Notes: generated by a model not told the origin, from the letters alone. A DNA stretch of 64,000 bases from Anaeramoeba flamelloides (GCA_027625915.1 JANTQA010000070.1:14203001-14267000), one strand, 5' to 3'; shown: positions 36,110-49,785, counted from the first letter of the stretch. Program-made: numbers and translations.

Positions 36110-36770
36110 AAAATCTAAAAATTAAAAGTAAGCTAAAACTTCATATGAGGTTTCATTATACATTCTTTTTTGGATTATTATTTCAAAGTTATGATAATTT
36201 TATGTGATTAAGATAAGATATTTATTAAACTCATGAAGATTCGAATTATCCAATTTGTAAAAATTCCCAACTTTTGCAAAAAAAAACGCTATTTTTGGGT
36301 AATTTTATTATTGAAATTAGTTATAATGAATAAATTTTAGATTGGACTTTAAGAAAGAAAAAATGATCAATTTTCAAATAATTTTTAGAAAATAACAGGG
36401 AATATATATTAAAACTCAAACATCATTAAAAATAAATTAATAAAAAATAATTCAAAAAAAGATAAAAAATCATTTTTTCAATTTAATTTAGCAATACCTT
36501 TTGTAAAAAATTTTATTCTATTTTAAAATTGAAAAAATATTCCTCTTTTTAGACTATTAAACAAATATTTGAAAATAATCTCATTAAAAAAGAAAAAAAT
36601 ATTACTGAACAACTTTTCATTTTTTTTAATTCGCATTAAATTTTGATAATGTTATAAAAACTTAATCAAAATTTTCATTTATAAAAATATTTATTAGAGG
36701 AATGTATTTCAAATATTCAAGATTTATATATTTTTTTTGAAATTATTTTCCTAGTTATGTGCTAGGACAG
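36110..36770 (+). repeat. ~660-bp dispersed repeat (copy 1)
   Basis: It matches 52960-53640 in the same orientation. Shared landmarks in order are CAAAGTTAT, the AAAAAAAACGCTATTTTTGGG-like block, TTTTTAGACTATTAAA and a GTGTATTTCAAA/GAATGTATTTCAAA block. No ORF or clear inverted ends are seen. Confidence 0.65.
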
Positions 36771-37550
36771 TTTTCCAAATGGTAAAAAATCAAAATAAAA
36801 GACGTGTTTCTTTTTTTCTAGTAGTCTAAAATATTAAATGATCCAAGAAAACAATCATAAAAAAAAACTAAGTAAATATTGTTTTGATAACTTAAAGTTC
36901 TATTATTAAAAAAAATCTCAAATAATGGAGGACCAAAAGCTAAATATTTTCTCAATAATTGAGAATATATTAGGATATTTGTTTATGATCATTGAAATCA
37001 ATTAAAAAAAAATAAAATTTAATTTTATTTAAAAATTTGAAAAATTTTGAACAAAGTAAATTCCCTCTTTAAAATCCTCTCCAAAAATCAAGAATTTTAT
37101 CCTTAAAATTGATCTTAACTTTTAAAAATTTAATATTACCAAGTTAGATAAAGCATTCGAACATGAAATAAAAAAAGTAAATGTTTAATTTGAGAAACTG
37201 GTTATATTCATCATAAACGAATAATTTTCAACTAATAGAGTTATCTTTAACCTATTGCAAATTTTTTAAGTCAATTTAAATTGACTTTCTAAATTAATTC
37301 TTACCAGTGATTTCTTTGGCAATATTTTGGTTAAAAACTATATGTTAGTGTTTTATTCCCACTTTATGCAGATATTGAATTTTCTTAATTAATTTTGAAT
37401 GGGGTTTTTTCTCTATTAAATATTTCCAAAAATTCTTATGAACAAAATTTTAAATGGTAAAAATATCAACGAAATGTTGTTTATGTTTATTCTACCATTA
37501 TAATATTATCTATTTGAAAAATTGAAATTATATAAAAAAAAATATTTATA

Positions 37551-37746
37551 GAGTCAGTTCCCTTTTAAGGCAAAAAATTCTTCGAAATTTAAGGCACAAT
37601 AAAAATCTCAAATTAATGTACAAAATTTGGAATTTTATTTTTACACAAATTATTTTACTAGAATCTGAATTTTGTGCTTTAATTTGAGATTTTTTGTGTG
37701 CCTTAAATTTCGTCGCAAGTTTGTGCCTTAAAAGTGGAACTGACTT
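37551..37746. mobile_element. ~195-bp foldback MITE, CAGTCAGTTCC family (copy 2)
   Basis: TA flanks both sides. The ends GAGTCAGTTCC and GGAACTGACTT are inverted, and much of the element folds back on itself (AAGGCACAATAAAAATCTCA near the left and TGAGATTTTTTGTGTGCCTT near the right). It is non-coding. A TA duplication and CAGT-type end are typical of Tc1/mariner-derived MITEs. Confidence 0.8.
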
Positions 37747-40027
37747 TAAAAAAATATAGAAAAGTGTATACAAATAGCTTAAATATTTGAATAAGAAAAA
37801 AATAATGAATTTGATATAATTAAAATATTTCATTTGTTTTTTAATATTATTTTTATCTGGGTGTTTTTATTCTAAATTAAAAAAATCTAAAAAAAAATAT
37901 ATATTTTAAAGATCAAATCATTATGATTAAAAAAAATAGGTAACAGACAAATATAAAACATCATAAAATTCCAAAAACCCTAAAAACTTCCTTTTTTAGA
38001 TCAAATTTTAATATTCGTAAAAAATCAAAAATATAATCCCATTTTGACAAATATAAGTATACAAATGAAAAAACATTAAAAATTATAATTTGTATTTAAA
38101 TTAAATGTTCTAAATCTATCAATTTTACTACATTGATAAATGTAGAAATCAAAAAAAAAACGCAAAACTGAAAAATAAATAGAAAAAATATTATTGAAAT
38201 TGTTAATCTAACTAATTATTATTATCTCTTACATAAATGGTAAATTGATTAGAAAATATCTAAAATCAGAATTTTTTGTTTTTATCATCCATGAAATAAG
38301 GATTTTATTTACAATAGATCTTTTCTTAAAATATTTTTAATCAAAATTTGTAATTTTAATTGTAAACTATGAAAAATTATTTTTTTAGAATTATTTTTTC
38401 AAAATTTAATGTAAATTTACAATAATCAAACACCTTTCTCAAATTTTGATATTTTAAATTGATAACAATTATTTTTATTTTCAAATTTAATCTCAAATTT
38501 TGATTATAATTATTGGTCAGGTATTATATTAATTTTTCAAATTTGAGATTTTTTTAATTCTTACATTTACCAAAGAGTTATATTTGATTGATAAATAACA
38601 TTTAATTGATAAAATTTTTGAAGGATTAATTACAACAATAATTTTTTTATTAATTTCCAAAATTGGATCTATTTGTAAACGTTTTACTAATATTTTAAGT
38701 TGATTTATAAAATGGAATTTTCTATTTTATTTTTTTATTTTACATATTTTAGATTTTGATAGTAATAAAGAAAATTTTCAGATGATACACACTTCGAAAA
38801 GTCCAGATTTAGAAAAAAAATAACAGATTAATCTTTTCATTTTTTTTTTCCAAATTTTTAAAATTATCTTTAATTTTCAAAGAAATTCTGTTTTTTTAAG
38901 TAAACAGTCAATTTAATTCAATTTAATCAATTTGCATTTTTTTGTCAGAGTACCCCAGAAATTTGAAAAAAATACTTTTTTTTATCATATTCTAAAGATA
39001 AAAGTAACTCATTTTAAAAAATAAAAATCAGAAAAATAATATTCAAGATCTCAAAAAGTACCCAGATCAGACACTTCAAAACTAACAACGTTGTTTACAC
39101 AATTAAAATCCACTAACGATTTAAATTGAAAATCATTTATTTCTCTTTGATACTTTATTTTAAGAATTTTCTCGTTTTTTCGAATTGATTTTAGAGACCA
39201 ATAGTGCCTTGTCGTTTTGATTGGGATTAGCTACTGATAAAAAATATAAAAATTATTTTTTTTATTTGGCAGAAAATAATGATCACAATCATGATTCAAC
39301 CATTAATAATGCTTTTTTTTTAAAAAATTGAATCTCATAATGACATAAATTTTCGAGTTTTGTGACTGTTCATGGTTAAATGAAAATATCATTTTATCTG
39401 ATAATGAGTAAATTTTGAATTGATTAAACTTTTAAAGTCCAAATTATCCGAGTATATAAAATAGAGGAAATCATTAGAAGTATTAAAAAAGTATTTTAGT
39501 TTTCTAAAAAGAAAGAAAAGAAATAATAAAGAATAAATTAATGTTTATTTTTTTTTATTTCCCTCAATAATAAAAGAAACTAAGAATATATTATAATTTG
39601 TCTCAAAAAAAGTTACTAAAATCAGATAAACAACTTTTGTTTTTTTAAAGATCATTTTTAAGAACCAGTTTTTCCCAAAATCACATGATTTTACCCTTAA
39701 CTAATACAAGGGTTTTGTATCATTGGGCTTTATAGACAATCCAACTGCAGAAGTTCTTTTACTACTTCTTTGTCATAAAAATGATCAGTGTAATATTATT
39801 TTATTAAAGCAATTTGAAATTTGTATTTAAAATAGTATTTTATTTTCTAATTTTAAAAAAAAAAAAAAAAATATTCTTAAAAGTAAGGAACAACGAGAAA
39901 TTAATAAATATTTAAGAATTGTGTATTAAATAAAAAATCTGTTATAAAAAAAATATTTTAAAGATTGAAATATCAATTTATAATATTTTTTGATTTTGTT
40001 TTAATAATATAAAAAAAAAAAAAAATC

Positions 40028-43000
40028 TTAATTTTTCTCTTTCTCTTGGTTTTTTTTAACAGGTTTTAATTCAAGTTTTAAATCGTTTTCATCATTATTT
40101 TCTTCCTTTTCATTTTCATTTTTTTCATTAATATCTTTGAGTTCTTTTTCTTCATCTTCTTTTTCCTTTTTCTCTTTTTTTGTTTCTTTTTCTTCCTTTT
40201 CTATCTGTTCTTCTTTATATTGTACCATTATTTCTGAAAGATTGCCTGTTGCCTGCTCCATAATAAATGCTCTAGCTGGTTTTTGTTGTGTGGTTGACCC
40301 CAATAGGCCATAATTAGAAATTAATCTACAATTTGGCTTAACTTTAAAAGCTGTTCTGATTCGTTTATGAGGGACCCCCCAAACTTCAATTAAATTTCTT
40401 ATTGGCGCATAAATTACAAGTACGAGTTTTCTTGGTTTAATTGGCTTTTTATTCAATTTTTTTAATTGATAGAAATTACTGTTTTTCTTTTCATTGTTCA
40501 AATTATTTGATTCCTTATTCATTTTTGATGAATTTTCAACTGGTATTTCAATCCAGGCGCATTGGGCATCTCTATAGCCTTTCCACATTCTAATAATTAA
40601 AAAGTTAATTGTGTCTAATAGTAAAACCCTGCCAAAGTTGTCTGTTAAAGCGGCAAATCTTGAGTTTGGTGAGGCATAAATATTATTTACTTCCCTTTTG
40701 ACATCATTAATTTTCCATTTAATGTTAACTTCAACTGGCTGCTTGAATTTTTTTTGGGCTTGTTCATTTTCATTATTTTTTTTTTCGAAAATTCCGGTTG
40801 CAAAGGAAAAAAAGGAATTTTTTATCGTACTAGCCAGTGAAAAAACTTTAGTGACAGCAGATGATAAAGGGTTGACCTGTTCATTCGCAAGATAACCACT
40901 AATAAATGGCCCATGCCCAACAGCAAAAAATCTAGAAATGTTTTGATAATCAAACAAAATTGAAAATTCCGTATTTCCTTTGATCCCACACGAAATAAAG
41001 TCACTGATTTTCTTTTGGCCAGATAATTTCCATTTTCGAAATTTAATTGGAAATTCATCTTCGTTATCATTTTGTTTTCTTTTGACAAAATTTGAATTTA
41101 TGTTATGAAATAGCGTGTGCCCATCAATACATACGAGCACATTATCGCCATGTAAAAAAATTAATTCCTCACTCTGTTCAGTTTGTTGGATATATAATGA
41201 ATTCGTTCTTGTTTTAATTTGAGAAATTGGTAAATTATCTAAATGCTCTGTTAATAAATTGTATCCGCTCTATATTCAAATTTATTTGTTTTTTTTTTAT
41301 TGTATTTATAAATGATTAATTTGTTGATTAAAATTTTTGAATTTCAAAATTATTAAAAGATTAGCAATAATAGTTCGTTTGTTTAAAAGGATAAAATAAG
41401 TATTAAATTTTAAAATTGTTTTTAAGTTTGTATCAAAATGTACTTTGCTCACAAATGAAAATAAATAATTTAAACTATATTTCAAGTATTGTGGTTCACC
41501 TGAAATAATAAATTGAAAAAAATATATATATATAATAATTTGATATTAAAGAATAACTAATTATTAAATCTTATGAATAATAATTCTCTTTTTGATTTTA
41601 TTTTATTATAATTTCAAAAATATCAGACTTTTATATGTTTAAAATAATTAAAACCTTAAAAAAAAGGTGAATCACAATTTTTTGAAATGTGTTTGATGGG
41701 TTTTTTATTTCTGGAATTTTAATGAAAAAAGGTAAACAAGAAGATTTTTTGCTAATAAATATAATTCATTTTAAAAGAAATTACATATTCTCATCAATTT
41801 TCTTAATATTTATTAGTATTTTGGAAGATCTGTTTTTTTTTCAACTTGACTTTTTTATTTAAAAAGAAAAAAAAAAATCAAACAAATTTAACTAAATTAG
41901 AATTAAAAAAAAAGAAAACTCAAAAATTAAAAAAAAAAAAAATTAAAAAAAAAGATGAAAAAACATAAAAAAAAATTGACGAAATTAGGAAAAAATGATT
42001 TTGATCTAAAAATTGAAAATTCATTTTCATAAGAATATATGGTATAAAACTAACTAAAACCACTTTCAATAGCATTATAAAGTGAGTCAACATTTTTGAA
42101 AAATAATTGCTTTTATATTGGATAGCAAATCTAAAAACAAATAATTTATTTATTTGATTCGATTTTGATTAGCAAAAAGTTTTGTGATGTTTTAATGAAG
42201 ATAATTTTTTAAAAAAAGAGATTTAATAAAGATAAAACAAATTCACAGCATTTTTATTTAGATTTTTCACACATTAATTAATATTTGACAAAAATAAAAA
42301 AATTCAATAAAATTCGAAAAATAAAAAATGATTTGTTTAAAAATTGATCACAAAAAAAATATTTACCCATCCTCAATCGATGTTGATTTTATGTATATTA
42401 TTTTCCGATCAAAAAAATCAGTTGTGAAATTATTGTAAAAACTACCGAAAATATTAAAGATTTTACTTTATTTCAAACACAATATATAACCATAAAAGGT
42501 GATTAAGAAATCTGGTTTAAAAACAATTCCAGAATTGAATTTCTTTGATAGATAGATAGATAGATTGATTGATTTTATTTTAGGAGAAGTAATAAATGGA
42601 TTTTTTTGTGTACATTTCAAATTTTTTTATGAATTGTATTGTAATATAATAATATTCCAAAAATTATCATTCTTAGGATTCAAACAAAGATAAAGATTTA
42701 TTTTCAATACGTTTGTAGTGTCGGGGAAATAACAAAATGTTTGTTTTTTTATATATTAATCTTGGTGAAATTAATGTAACTGTTCACAAAAATCTACAAA
42801 TGCCGTGTTATAAATTATAATTCAAAAATCGGAAAACTAAAAATTTTCATATTTAATTTCAAATAGGCAAGTTCTTCAAGATTTATTTCTTCTCCTATAT
42901 ACCTATTGGTAGTTATGTCCCTCTACAGAAAAAAATCCAAAAAATTTGGAGAAAAGTAGATATCCACTTTACAAAGTATTAGCGATATTACATCAATAAA

Positions 43001-46000
43001 TTTTGTATTCAGCAAAAGTATTATCTGTGAGTGGATTTTAAGTGTATCTCGAAAATGAACATAATTCTTGACAAAATTTTAAAATCAAATCTAAACAGAA
43101 GGAAAGTGTTCTAAATGTTGAATTCGAGTTTACCAAACGAATTTTCCAATTTTGTTTCTAAACGGTTGAGTCAAATTTTATAACTCAAAAAAAAATCTTT
43201 CCAGTTACAAAAGTGAAAAGGAGAGTTTAAATAAAGTTCTGTTTTTGGTTTGAGTATTTAGAGAAGCAATAATTTTGAGAAAAAAAAGTATTTGCAAAGT
43301 AGATTTAAAAGAACAAAATGTGATGTTTTAATTCTTTTTAAGTGATTCTAAGCCACAAGTAAAAAGTTGATTAATTCTTGTGGCTCTCGTTACAAACTAA
43401 TATAAAAGGTTGAAAAAAAATCTTTGTGTTTTCATTTTTTTTTCTTTTGATTAAAAATAACTCGCTTTTTAGTTTATTTTTAAAATAAACAATCAAAAGT
43501 AAAAAGAAAAAGAACAAGAACTTTTACAAGGAACACCAAATAGAGAAAATAAAAGAAATTGAATTATAATTCAAATATGGGAAGAGATATGCACTGTTAA
43601 TTGAAACATTTATTCATTGTTCTTGATTCAGAAAAGCGATTCAAAAAAAAAAAAATGAAAAGACTATATAAAACAAAATTTGTGGATCAAAATTAAAACT
43701 TGAAGAGAAGGATTTGTTGAAACATAAACTATTGGAAGAAATATTTGAAAAAAAAAAAAAAACCAACTATTGGTTAATTTTTATGTGAAATTGTGTACAT
43801 TAATTGTTTACAAAATATTGGATCTTCTTCAAACAGAAAATAAACTAGAAATTCAAATGATACTCAAATAACTCTTTAAACCTCTCTTTGTTAGTTACCA
43901 TTAGGATTGTCATTTTTTTATAAAGTCTACCACAATTAGAAAAGAATAAGAATTGAAAAAAGAAGACACTACAATCCTTTTCTTTAAAAGCAATAAAGTC
44001 TTTTGATCTCCAATTTTTTACTTTTGTTTTTTTAATTAAATTAACTGACGGTACAAAACTTTTTGTTGTTCCCTACAAACCGGGAAATAATAACAGATAT
44101 TTTTTTTTTTTTGAATAATGAAAATAAATATTATTAACTCCTTCTGAGGCTTCCAAAGTGAACGTGTTATAATAAACAACAATGTGACCCAATTTTGAAA
44201 TGACTCTTACAAATTTTGTTATTTATAATTTCGAGTTTTATCTCTTGGTATCAACATAGAAATACATAATCTTTATTGATGGTAAGTTTAACGATCCATA
44301 CTCTTATTAGCATTAATGGATTTTTATTGAATTAATTAAGTAAAGGTTCATTTTAAATTCAAACTTATTTGATCACCAATTTTTTTTTTTTTTTTTGAAA
44401 TCAGTTTTGAAAGAAATAGATGGAAATTCATAATTTCCTTTTCTTTTAGTCAGCCAGTTCTTTTTATTATTAATTTCGATTGGCTTTAATTCAAAACCGA
44501 GATTCTATATGAAAGGGTTATTTAAGAATCAATAAAATAAAAACAATATTGGGTTTTTTCTTATTTAAATTTTAATTTTCATTAAAGAAAAAAAAAGCAT
44601 ATTAAGGGATCAATACTCTACGACAACAGGGCAATATTTTAAAATATTTTATTGGTAATATTCTCAACTTGTAAATTTTCGAGATTTCAAGTGTCAAAAA
44701 ATTCTGATCGACTAAGAAACCCAGAATTGAAAATTTTTCAGGAAGTGAGAACAATTTTTTTTTCCATTTTTTTTATGAACAAGAAAATTATTTAAATTCA
44801 TTTTATTTCTAAAATTTTAAAAAGTTTTTACCATGTTTATGACCATTTTCTTCATGATTATTACACAATATCAAGTCTTTATTACCAGGAATATTAAAAT
44901 AAAAGATTTTTTTTTCTTTTTTGAGAGAATTATTTTGGTTAACCAAAAAATTGTTTTATTCAACATGATTGAAAAATATTTGGATTTCTTTAAGGAAGAG
45001 TAGTTATAACTATTAAATTTTTAAAGTCATTTACAAATTTTACTATGAAATTGTATTTTTGTTCTCAGATGAAATTTGATTTACAAAATGAAATTTTATA
45101 AAAGATATTTGTGAATTTTGTAATTTTAGCCTCAAAATTCAAAATAATTTTTTTTATTAAAAAATGATTTAAATTGTTATAAATGGTTCTTGTGAGTAAG
45201 ATCATACGAATTTGTTTAAAAAGATTTTCAAAATTGAAAATTCTTTTTGCAATTTTTTTTAATTTTTTGAAAACCAGAAAACAACTTTTTTAAAGCATTA
45301 AAGAATAAAAAATTTTTTGCTGAATAAATGTGTATTTCATGGATAAAATTTTATTTAAACTTTTATCAAATTTTCATCTATTTAATCACCTATACTTGAA
45401 TGAGTTTTATTTGCTGAGATTTAAATTGAAATATTAATCATTAAAAATAAAAACAAAATAAAAATTTTTGTTTCAAAATAAATACTTAAACATAAAACCA
45501 AAAATAGTGTTTCACAATTTTCAAGAATTAACTTAATTGTTAATAAAAATAATGAGTTACTTTTTTTTAGTTTTATATTGGAAAAATGTGAATTTTGGAT
45601 TTCAAAAAATAGACTAAAATTAATAAATTGTTTAGATGAGGTTAACTCTTCCATTTCATCAACCAAAACGCAAATTACAAAAAAAAAAATTTTCAAGATC
45701 TTTACAAGATTTCATTTTATTTTTTAAAAAATATTACTACCTTAATGGGTTTCTTTCATTATGAACCATATTTTGATGGTTTAATAAAGTAGAAGTTGAA
45801 TTACTGGGGTTTTTTTTTTTTCCAATAAATTCAACACCAATTCAACATTTTTCAGTTTGAACACCGTTTTATTTTTTTTTTTTAAATCAAAGTTTGTTTC
45901 TTTATTAAAGCCATTTTAAACAAGTGCTTGCGAAAAGTTTACTCATTTTTACTCCAGACTGTATAATTCGCTCTTTTAAATACGTTTCGCAAGCACTTTT

Positions 46001-47078
46001 TGAAAACAGCTGTAATAAATTCTAATTTGCAAAACTTTAATTTTTTGTAAAACAAAATATTGGATTTATTTTTGACCCATTAAAAACGTGATCATCCCAT
46101 AAAACAATCCCAATGTTTTTTTTTTTTTTATTTATTATTATCCCTCATACCATTCTTTTGCTTATAACAATACTTGACTTGTAATCATTTTATTTACCAA
46201 GTATTCACCAATTTTTGGAATTATATTTCTGTGATTCTTTTCATCAACACATTTAAAATTATCTTGTGTTTGTTTTTCTTTGAATATTTAAATCAGCTAA
46301 AAATTGGATATTTAAATTAGCCTAATAAATAATCTTTTACGAATTTGTCAGTTGGGTTGGATGCGTTTTAGTTCGATCTTGTTTTGTTTGTAAAAAAAAA
46401 AAAATTTCTCTTTTTTCAGACAAGTTAGGTTGTTTGCTCGTTTGTACCAGAAGCTGAAAAATCAAAAAAGATAAAGTTAGAATCCAAACAATTTTATATT
46501 TTTTTAAATGTCGTGTTGAAATTCATTAAAACAAACCGAAGTTGCTTAATATTGTGATTTTTTTTTTTTTTTTTTTTTTGTTTTTTGTGAACCAGAAGGA
46601 AAAAGAAAAAATTTAAAGTAAAAGAAATGAAATTTACTCGATCACAAATCTTAAATATACCAGTCGAAAACCCAAATACTATTGTTTGTATAAATTTCTT
46701 ATGCTTTTTCAAATTGATGCCATACTGAGGATCAATTTCAATGTCAAGGCAACGGACTTGTGTTACAGATCCTTCTTCTGTGTCATGGTGGATTTTATGA
46801 TATCTCGTTGTGTTGTTCCGTGGATCAAATTCGATAATCACAGAACGGCTAAGGCGTGAAACAACGACAAATTGTGCGTCTTGGTTTATGGAGAGGGTAC
46901 ACTCTTCCCAAGGGAAATTATTGTCAAATATTAATTCTTCAATATTGAGCTGTCCCCAATTCTCCCAATCGTTTTTTTTGCTTTTGTTTTCGTAATTACG
47001 ATAACTATTAAGACCTAGCTGATTCCCTAATGTGTTGATATCAAATTTCCCAACAATTAAAGTTGTCGATAAGAGCAT
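40028..47078 (-). CDS. Short RAB3GAP2-type (RAB3GAP2_N) protein, two exons
   Basis: Minus-strand exons are 47078-46638 and 41269-40028, giving 560 residues. Donor GTAAAT and acceptor TATAG join ICDR to SGYNLL in frame, at the point where animal RAB3GAP2 continues from its GFTSG motif. Conserved blocks follow the animal order: the exon-one motif VFGFSTGIFKICD, then DNVLVCIDGHTLF, AVGHGPFISGYL, AALTDNFGRVLLLDT, the signature IRMWKGYRDAQCAW, LVLVIYAPIRNLIEVWG and NCRLISNYGLLG. RAB3GAP2 is the non-catalytic partner of the Rab3 GTPase-activating complex and, in animals, of its Rab18 exchange activity. Animal proteins are about 1,390 residues; this one stops after the N-terminal beta-propeller-like domain and ends in a ~80-residue Glu/Lys tail with no sign of the C-terminal domain. 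The tail is typical of this genome. Confidence 0.9.
41667..42100 (+). repeat. Dispersed repeat, ~430 bp (copy 3)
   Basis: It matches 3301-3717 throughout, from TCACAATTTTTTGAAATG to CATTATAAAGTGAGTCAA. It lies within the giant RAB3GAP2-type intron. Confidence 0.65.
45922..45998. repeat. Hairpin, 17-bp arms with one mismatch
   Basis: AAGTGCTTGCGAAAAGT (45922-45938) pairs with ACGTTTCGCAAGCACTT (45982-45998) around a 43-base loop. Weaker pairing continues outward. The arms are more GC-rich than the surroundings. It lies about 640 bases inside the intron from the donor side. Confidence 0.6.
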
Positions 47079-47289
47079 TATGTTGATGTTTAATTTTTGT
47101 AAAAAATAAACTATTATGGATACAAAAGTCTAAAAAATGATTGGTTTTTTATTGAGATTTTTACATGTTAAAATTTGCAAGTTGTGTAATTTATAGAACA
47201 GTTTTTTTATTTTAATGATTCTTTGATAAATTCTAAAAGTATTTTTGAAAAAATATTCGATTTGAAAAAATAAGAACCAAAAATAAATT

Positions 47290-47708
47290 GAATTGTGGAA
47301 AAAAAGTTAAACATAATTTTTAATTGTGTACATTACTGAAAATGGAAAAGTAAGATCAATTAATAGAAGAATAAATAAATAACTAAAGACAAAATGAAGT
47401 ATGCAGCACAATAACAGTTTTTTTAATACTATCTTGTGTTATAGGTTTTTCTTTGGTTGATCAATTATTAAAAATTTGTTCAAAAAAATTGACTATTATT
47501 GTGATCTAGAAAGCCACAATGAATAATTCCGATAAGAATAAATCAAGTAGATTTAAATTGTTATTATTGTTGGATTGATTGAAAATAATGTCATGGATTA
47601 TTATTTGAAGTTGATTGTTTTCTTTGTTTTATTGATTTTTCATTTTTTCATTTTCAGGTTCTTGTAAGGTTCCCAATTAAAAATCGTGTTTCGCATTTTT
47701 TTGAAAAG
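47290..47708. mobile_element. MITE related to 20015-20447 (copy 3, worn ends)
   Basis: The interior follows the 20015 copy closely (shared AAGACAAAATGAAGTAT, ATAACAGTTTTTTTAATACT, TTGATCAATTATTAAAAATT and AAATCAAGTAGATTTAAAT). The terminal repeats are decayed, especially on the right. It is older than copy 2. Confidence 0.75.
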
Positions 47709-48144
47709 GTAAATGTTATTTTCGGATAAATTAATGAAAAGTTGAATAATTACAGTAGAGGATATTTTAATGAGGGTAGTGTGAGTGGTTTATATTGGGT
47801 TTTAATAATATTTTTTTAATTTATTCTCAAATGTATAACTATATTTTTTCTCAGAGATTCTTAACTTGAGTTTTTGTAAAACTATTTTGCATATAAAACC
47901 CTATTTTTATTTATTCCCATTCGAAAACAAATTAACAGTTAGTACCCAAGAGTTAATATAAGTTCAAATCAATTATGAGGGTACAATCTTTGATTTTTCT
48001 GGAAACTTAAATTTTGAATTTGAAGTGAATTTTTCTTAATTTTAAGAGATATGTTTATTTTTCTGACCAATTTTGTAAAATATTGTCTCTATATTAAAAT
48101 AAAATTTCCAAAATTATCTTTTTTTTTTTTGGATTTATTGTTTA

Positions 48145-48975
48145 TCTCAAAATCTCTGGAAATATCAAAAACTCTTGTAATTGTATTATTCTGATCAATT
48201 GAAAATATTAGTAAAAAGTTCAAAATATACTCTCAAATTATAGATAAATATATAAATTATCGGGCAGCCATTAACCAGTATAATTAGGAAATTAAATAAA
48301 TATTAATTAATCATTTTTGGTCTTTGGAAAATAAAAAAATCTAAAAAAATCTTTAATTTAAATAATTAATAACTAATATCAATAAAAAAGATAATATAAG
48401 ATTTGGATCAAATTTGAAAATAAGAATAATTTTTAAAAATAAAAAAAATTTGGATGAATTTGGATTTGAGAAAGGTGTTTGGTTATTGTAAATTTTCCTT
48501 TAAAACAAAAAACAAATATTTTTTTTCGAATATATTCTCGAATTTTCCCAATAGAAATTTAAAATTTTCAAAAAATTATTACAAAATAGAGATCTATAGT
48601 AAAAAAAAACTCTTATTTCATAAATGTAATAACAAAACAAAAAATGTATCTTATAGTGGATATTTTGGATTAAATTTGAATTTTATCTCTAGAAAGTTCA
48701 CAATAAATTAGATTTTCAATCTTGTGTGATTTTCTCAACCAAGTGTATATATTTGTGGTTTTTTTGATTGAAAAAAATTGGAAAGGGTTAAATTTGATAG
48801 ATTTAAAAAATTAAACCAATACCCCAATTGGAAAGGTTAATGGTTGCCGGATAATTTATATATTTTTCTGTAAAATGAGAGTATATTTTGAACTTTTTAC
48901 TAATATTTTCAATTGATCAGAAAAATTGAATTCAAAGAGTTTTGGAAATTTTTAGGATAAGATTGACTGTTATTT
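48145..48975. mobile_element. Element with ~85-100-bp terminal inverted repeats
   Basis: The core of the left arm, 48191-48273 (from CTGATCAATTGAAAATATTA to CAGCCATTAACC), matches the reverse complement of 48834-48920, with few differences. Weaker pairing extends outward about 45 bases. The right border may be GATTGACTG, again a CAGTCA-type end. The interior contains only an 85-codon frame (48454-48711) with no known family. Confidence 0.65.
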
Positions 48976-49769
48976 TTTATATACATACTTAAAAATATCA
49001 GATTTCGTTATTATTTATTGTCTATCGTTTTGATTATATAATATATATTTATTCAAGAAGAAGAAAGGATATTTTTTGTATTTGAAAAGTATGTTTCCCA
49101 ATATATAGGTGTATGTTGTTGCAAAAAGGGTAGATATATGATAATTGCACTGTGAAATGTTATGAATTGAAATAATCATATACTAAGAAGTTTTTTTAGT
49201 AACCTTTTAATAGATTTTTTCAATCGAAATTAAAAATAAAAACTAAATTAAAATAAAAAAAATATTTTAATTCTCGAATCGCAAATTTTACTCAGTATAA
49301 CCAGCATGAAATGTTGGGATTTAAGTTGTAAATAAGGACTGCCCAGGTTTTTAACATATTTAAATAAGTTTTTTTTTTTTGATAATCTATATATATATAT
49401 ATATTACTTTTTATTAAAATGTTATAATTTTTACATCTAAATAAACTATTTTTCATATAATTTTGGTACCAGAATAACTTGAATATAGTTTTCTTAATTT
49501 TTTTTAGAACTGATTTCTGAATTTTATTTTATTTGAAAAAAATAAATAATAGCCAATCCCTTTTGTAAAAAACAATATAAATGTTTTCAATATATCGATA
49601 GACAATTCAGTTTTATACCTTTTTTTGAAATAATTCCATTTACTTGTATATCTAAATACTATAATATAATGTTATATCTCGAATTAATTTTATAAGATAT
49701 GTTTGATTTTTTTTCAAAATGTTGTTCGGTATTGGGTGTTATATTAGATAGTAAATTGGGTGTTGTATC

Positions 49770-49785
49770 GGGGGGGGGGGGGGGG
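49770..49785 (+). repeat. Run of 16 consecutive G
   Basis: A G16 run followed by AT and GGGG stands in sequence that is otherwise mostly A/T. The surrounding ~110 bases match the right part of the element at 5502-5914, which has no G run there, so the tract expanded locally. Confidence 0.9.

Larger units (their letters stand above)
35400..40027. other. AT-rich spacer with two repeats, no gene seen
   Basis: It contains a ~660-bp dispersed repeat (36110-36770) and a foldback MITE (37551-37746). A 61-codon frame at 35824-36009 has no family resemblance and is not supported. The rest is A/T tracts. Confidence 0.6.
41270..46637 (-). other. Giant 5,368-bp intron of the RAB3GAP2-type gene
   Basis: GTAAAT and TATAG borders (minus strand) join two parts of one conserved domain. 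The intron contains a dispersed repeat (41667-42100), a GATA microsatellite (42549-42565) and a strong hairpin (45922-45998). No gene is visible; a 91-codon frame at 45421-45696 is not convincing. Confidence 0.85.

Noticed and set aside
41841-41960. Long A-rich runs considered as a retroposed poly-A tail
   Set aside because: The runs lie in the middle of a repeat also present at 3301-3717, so they are an internal part of that repeat and not a tail.
45421-45696. 91-codon minus-strand frame in the giant intron
   Set aside because: The composition is Phe/Leu/Ile/Ser from T and A tracts, and no motif or signal supports it.
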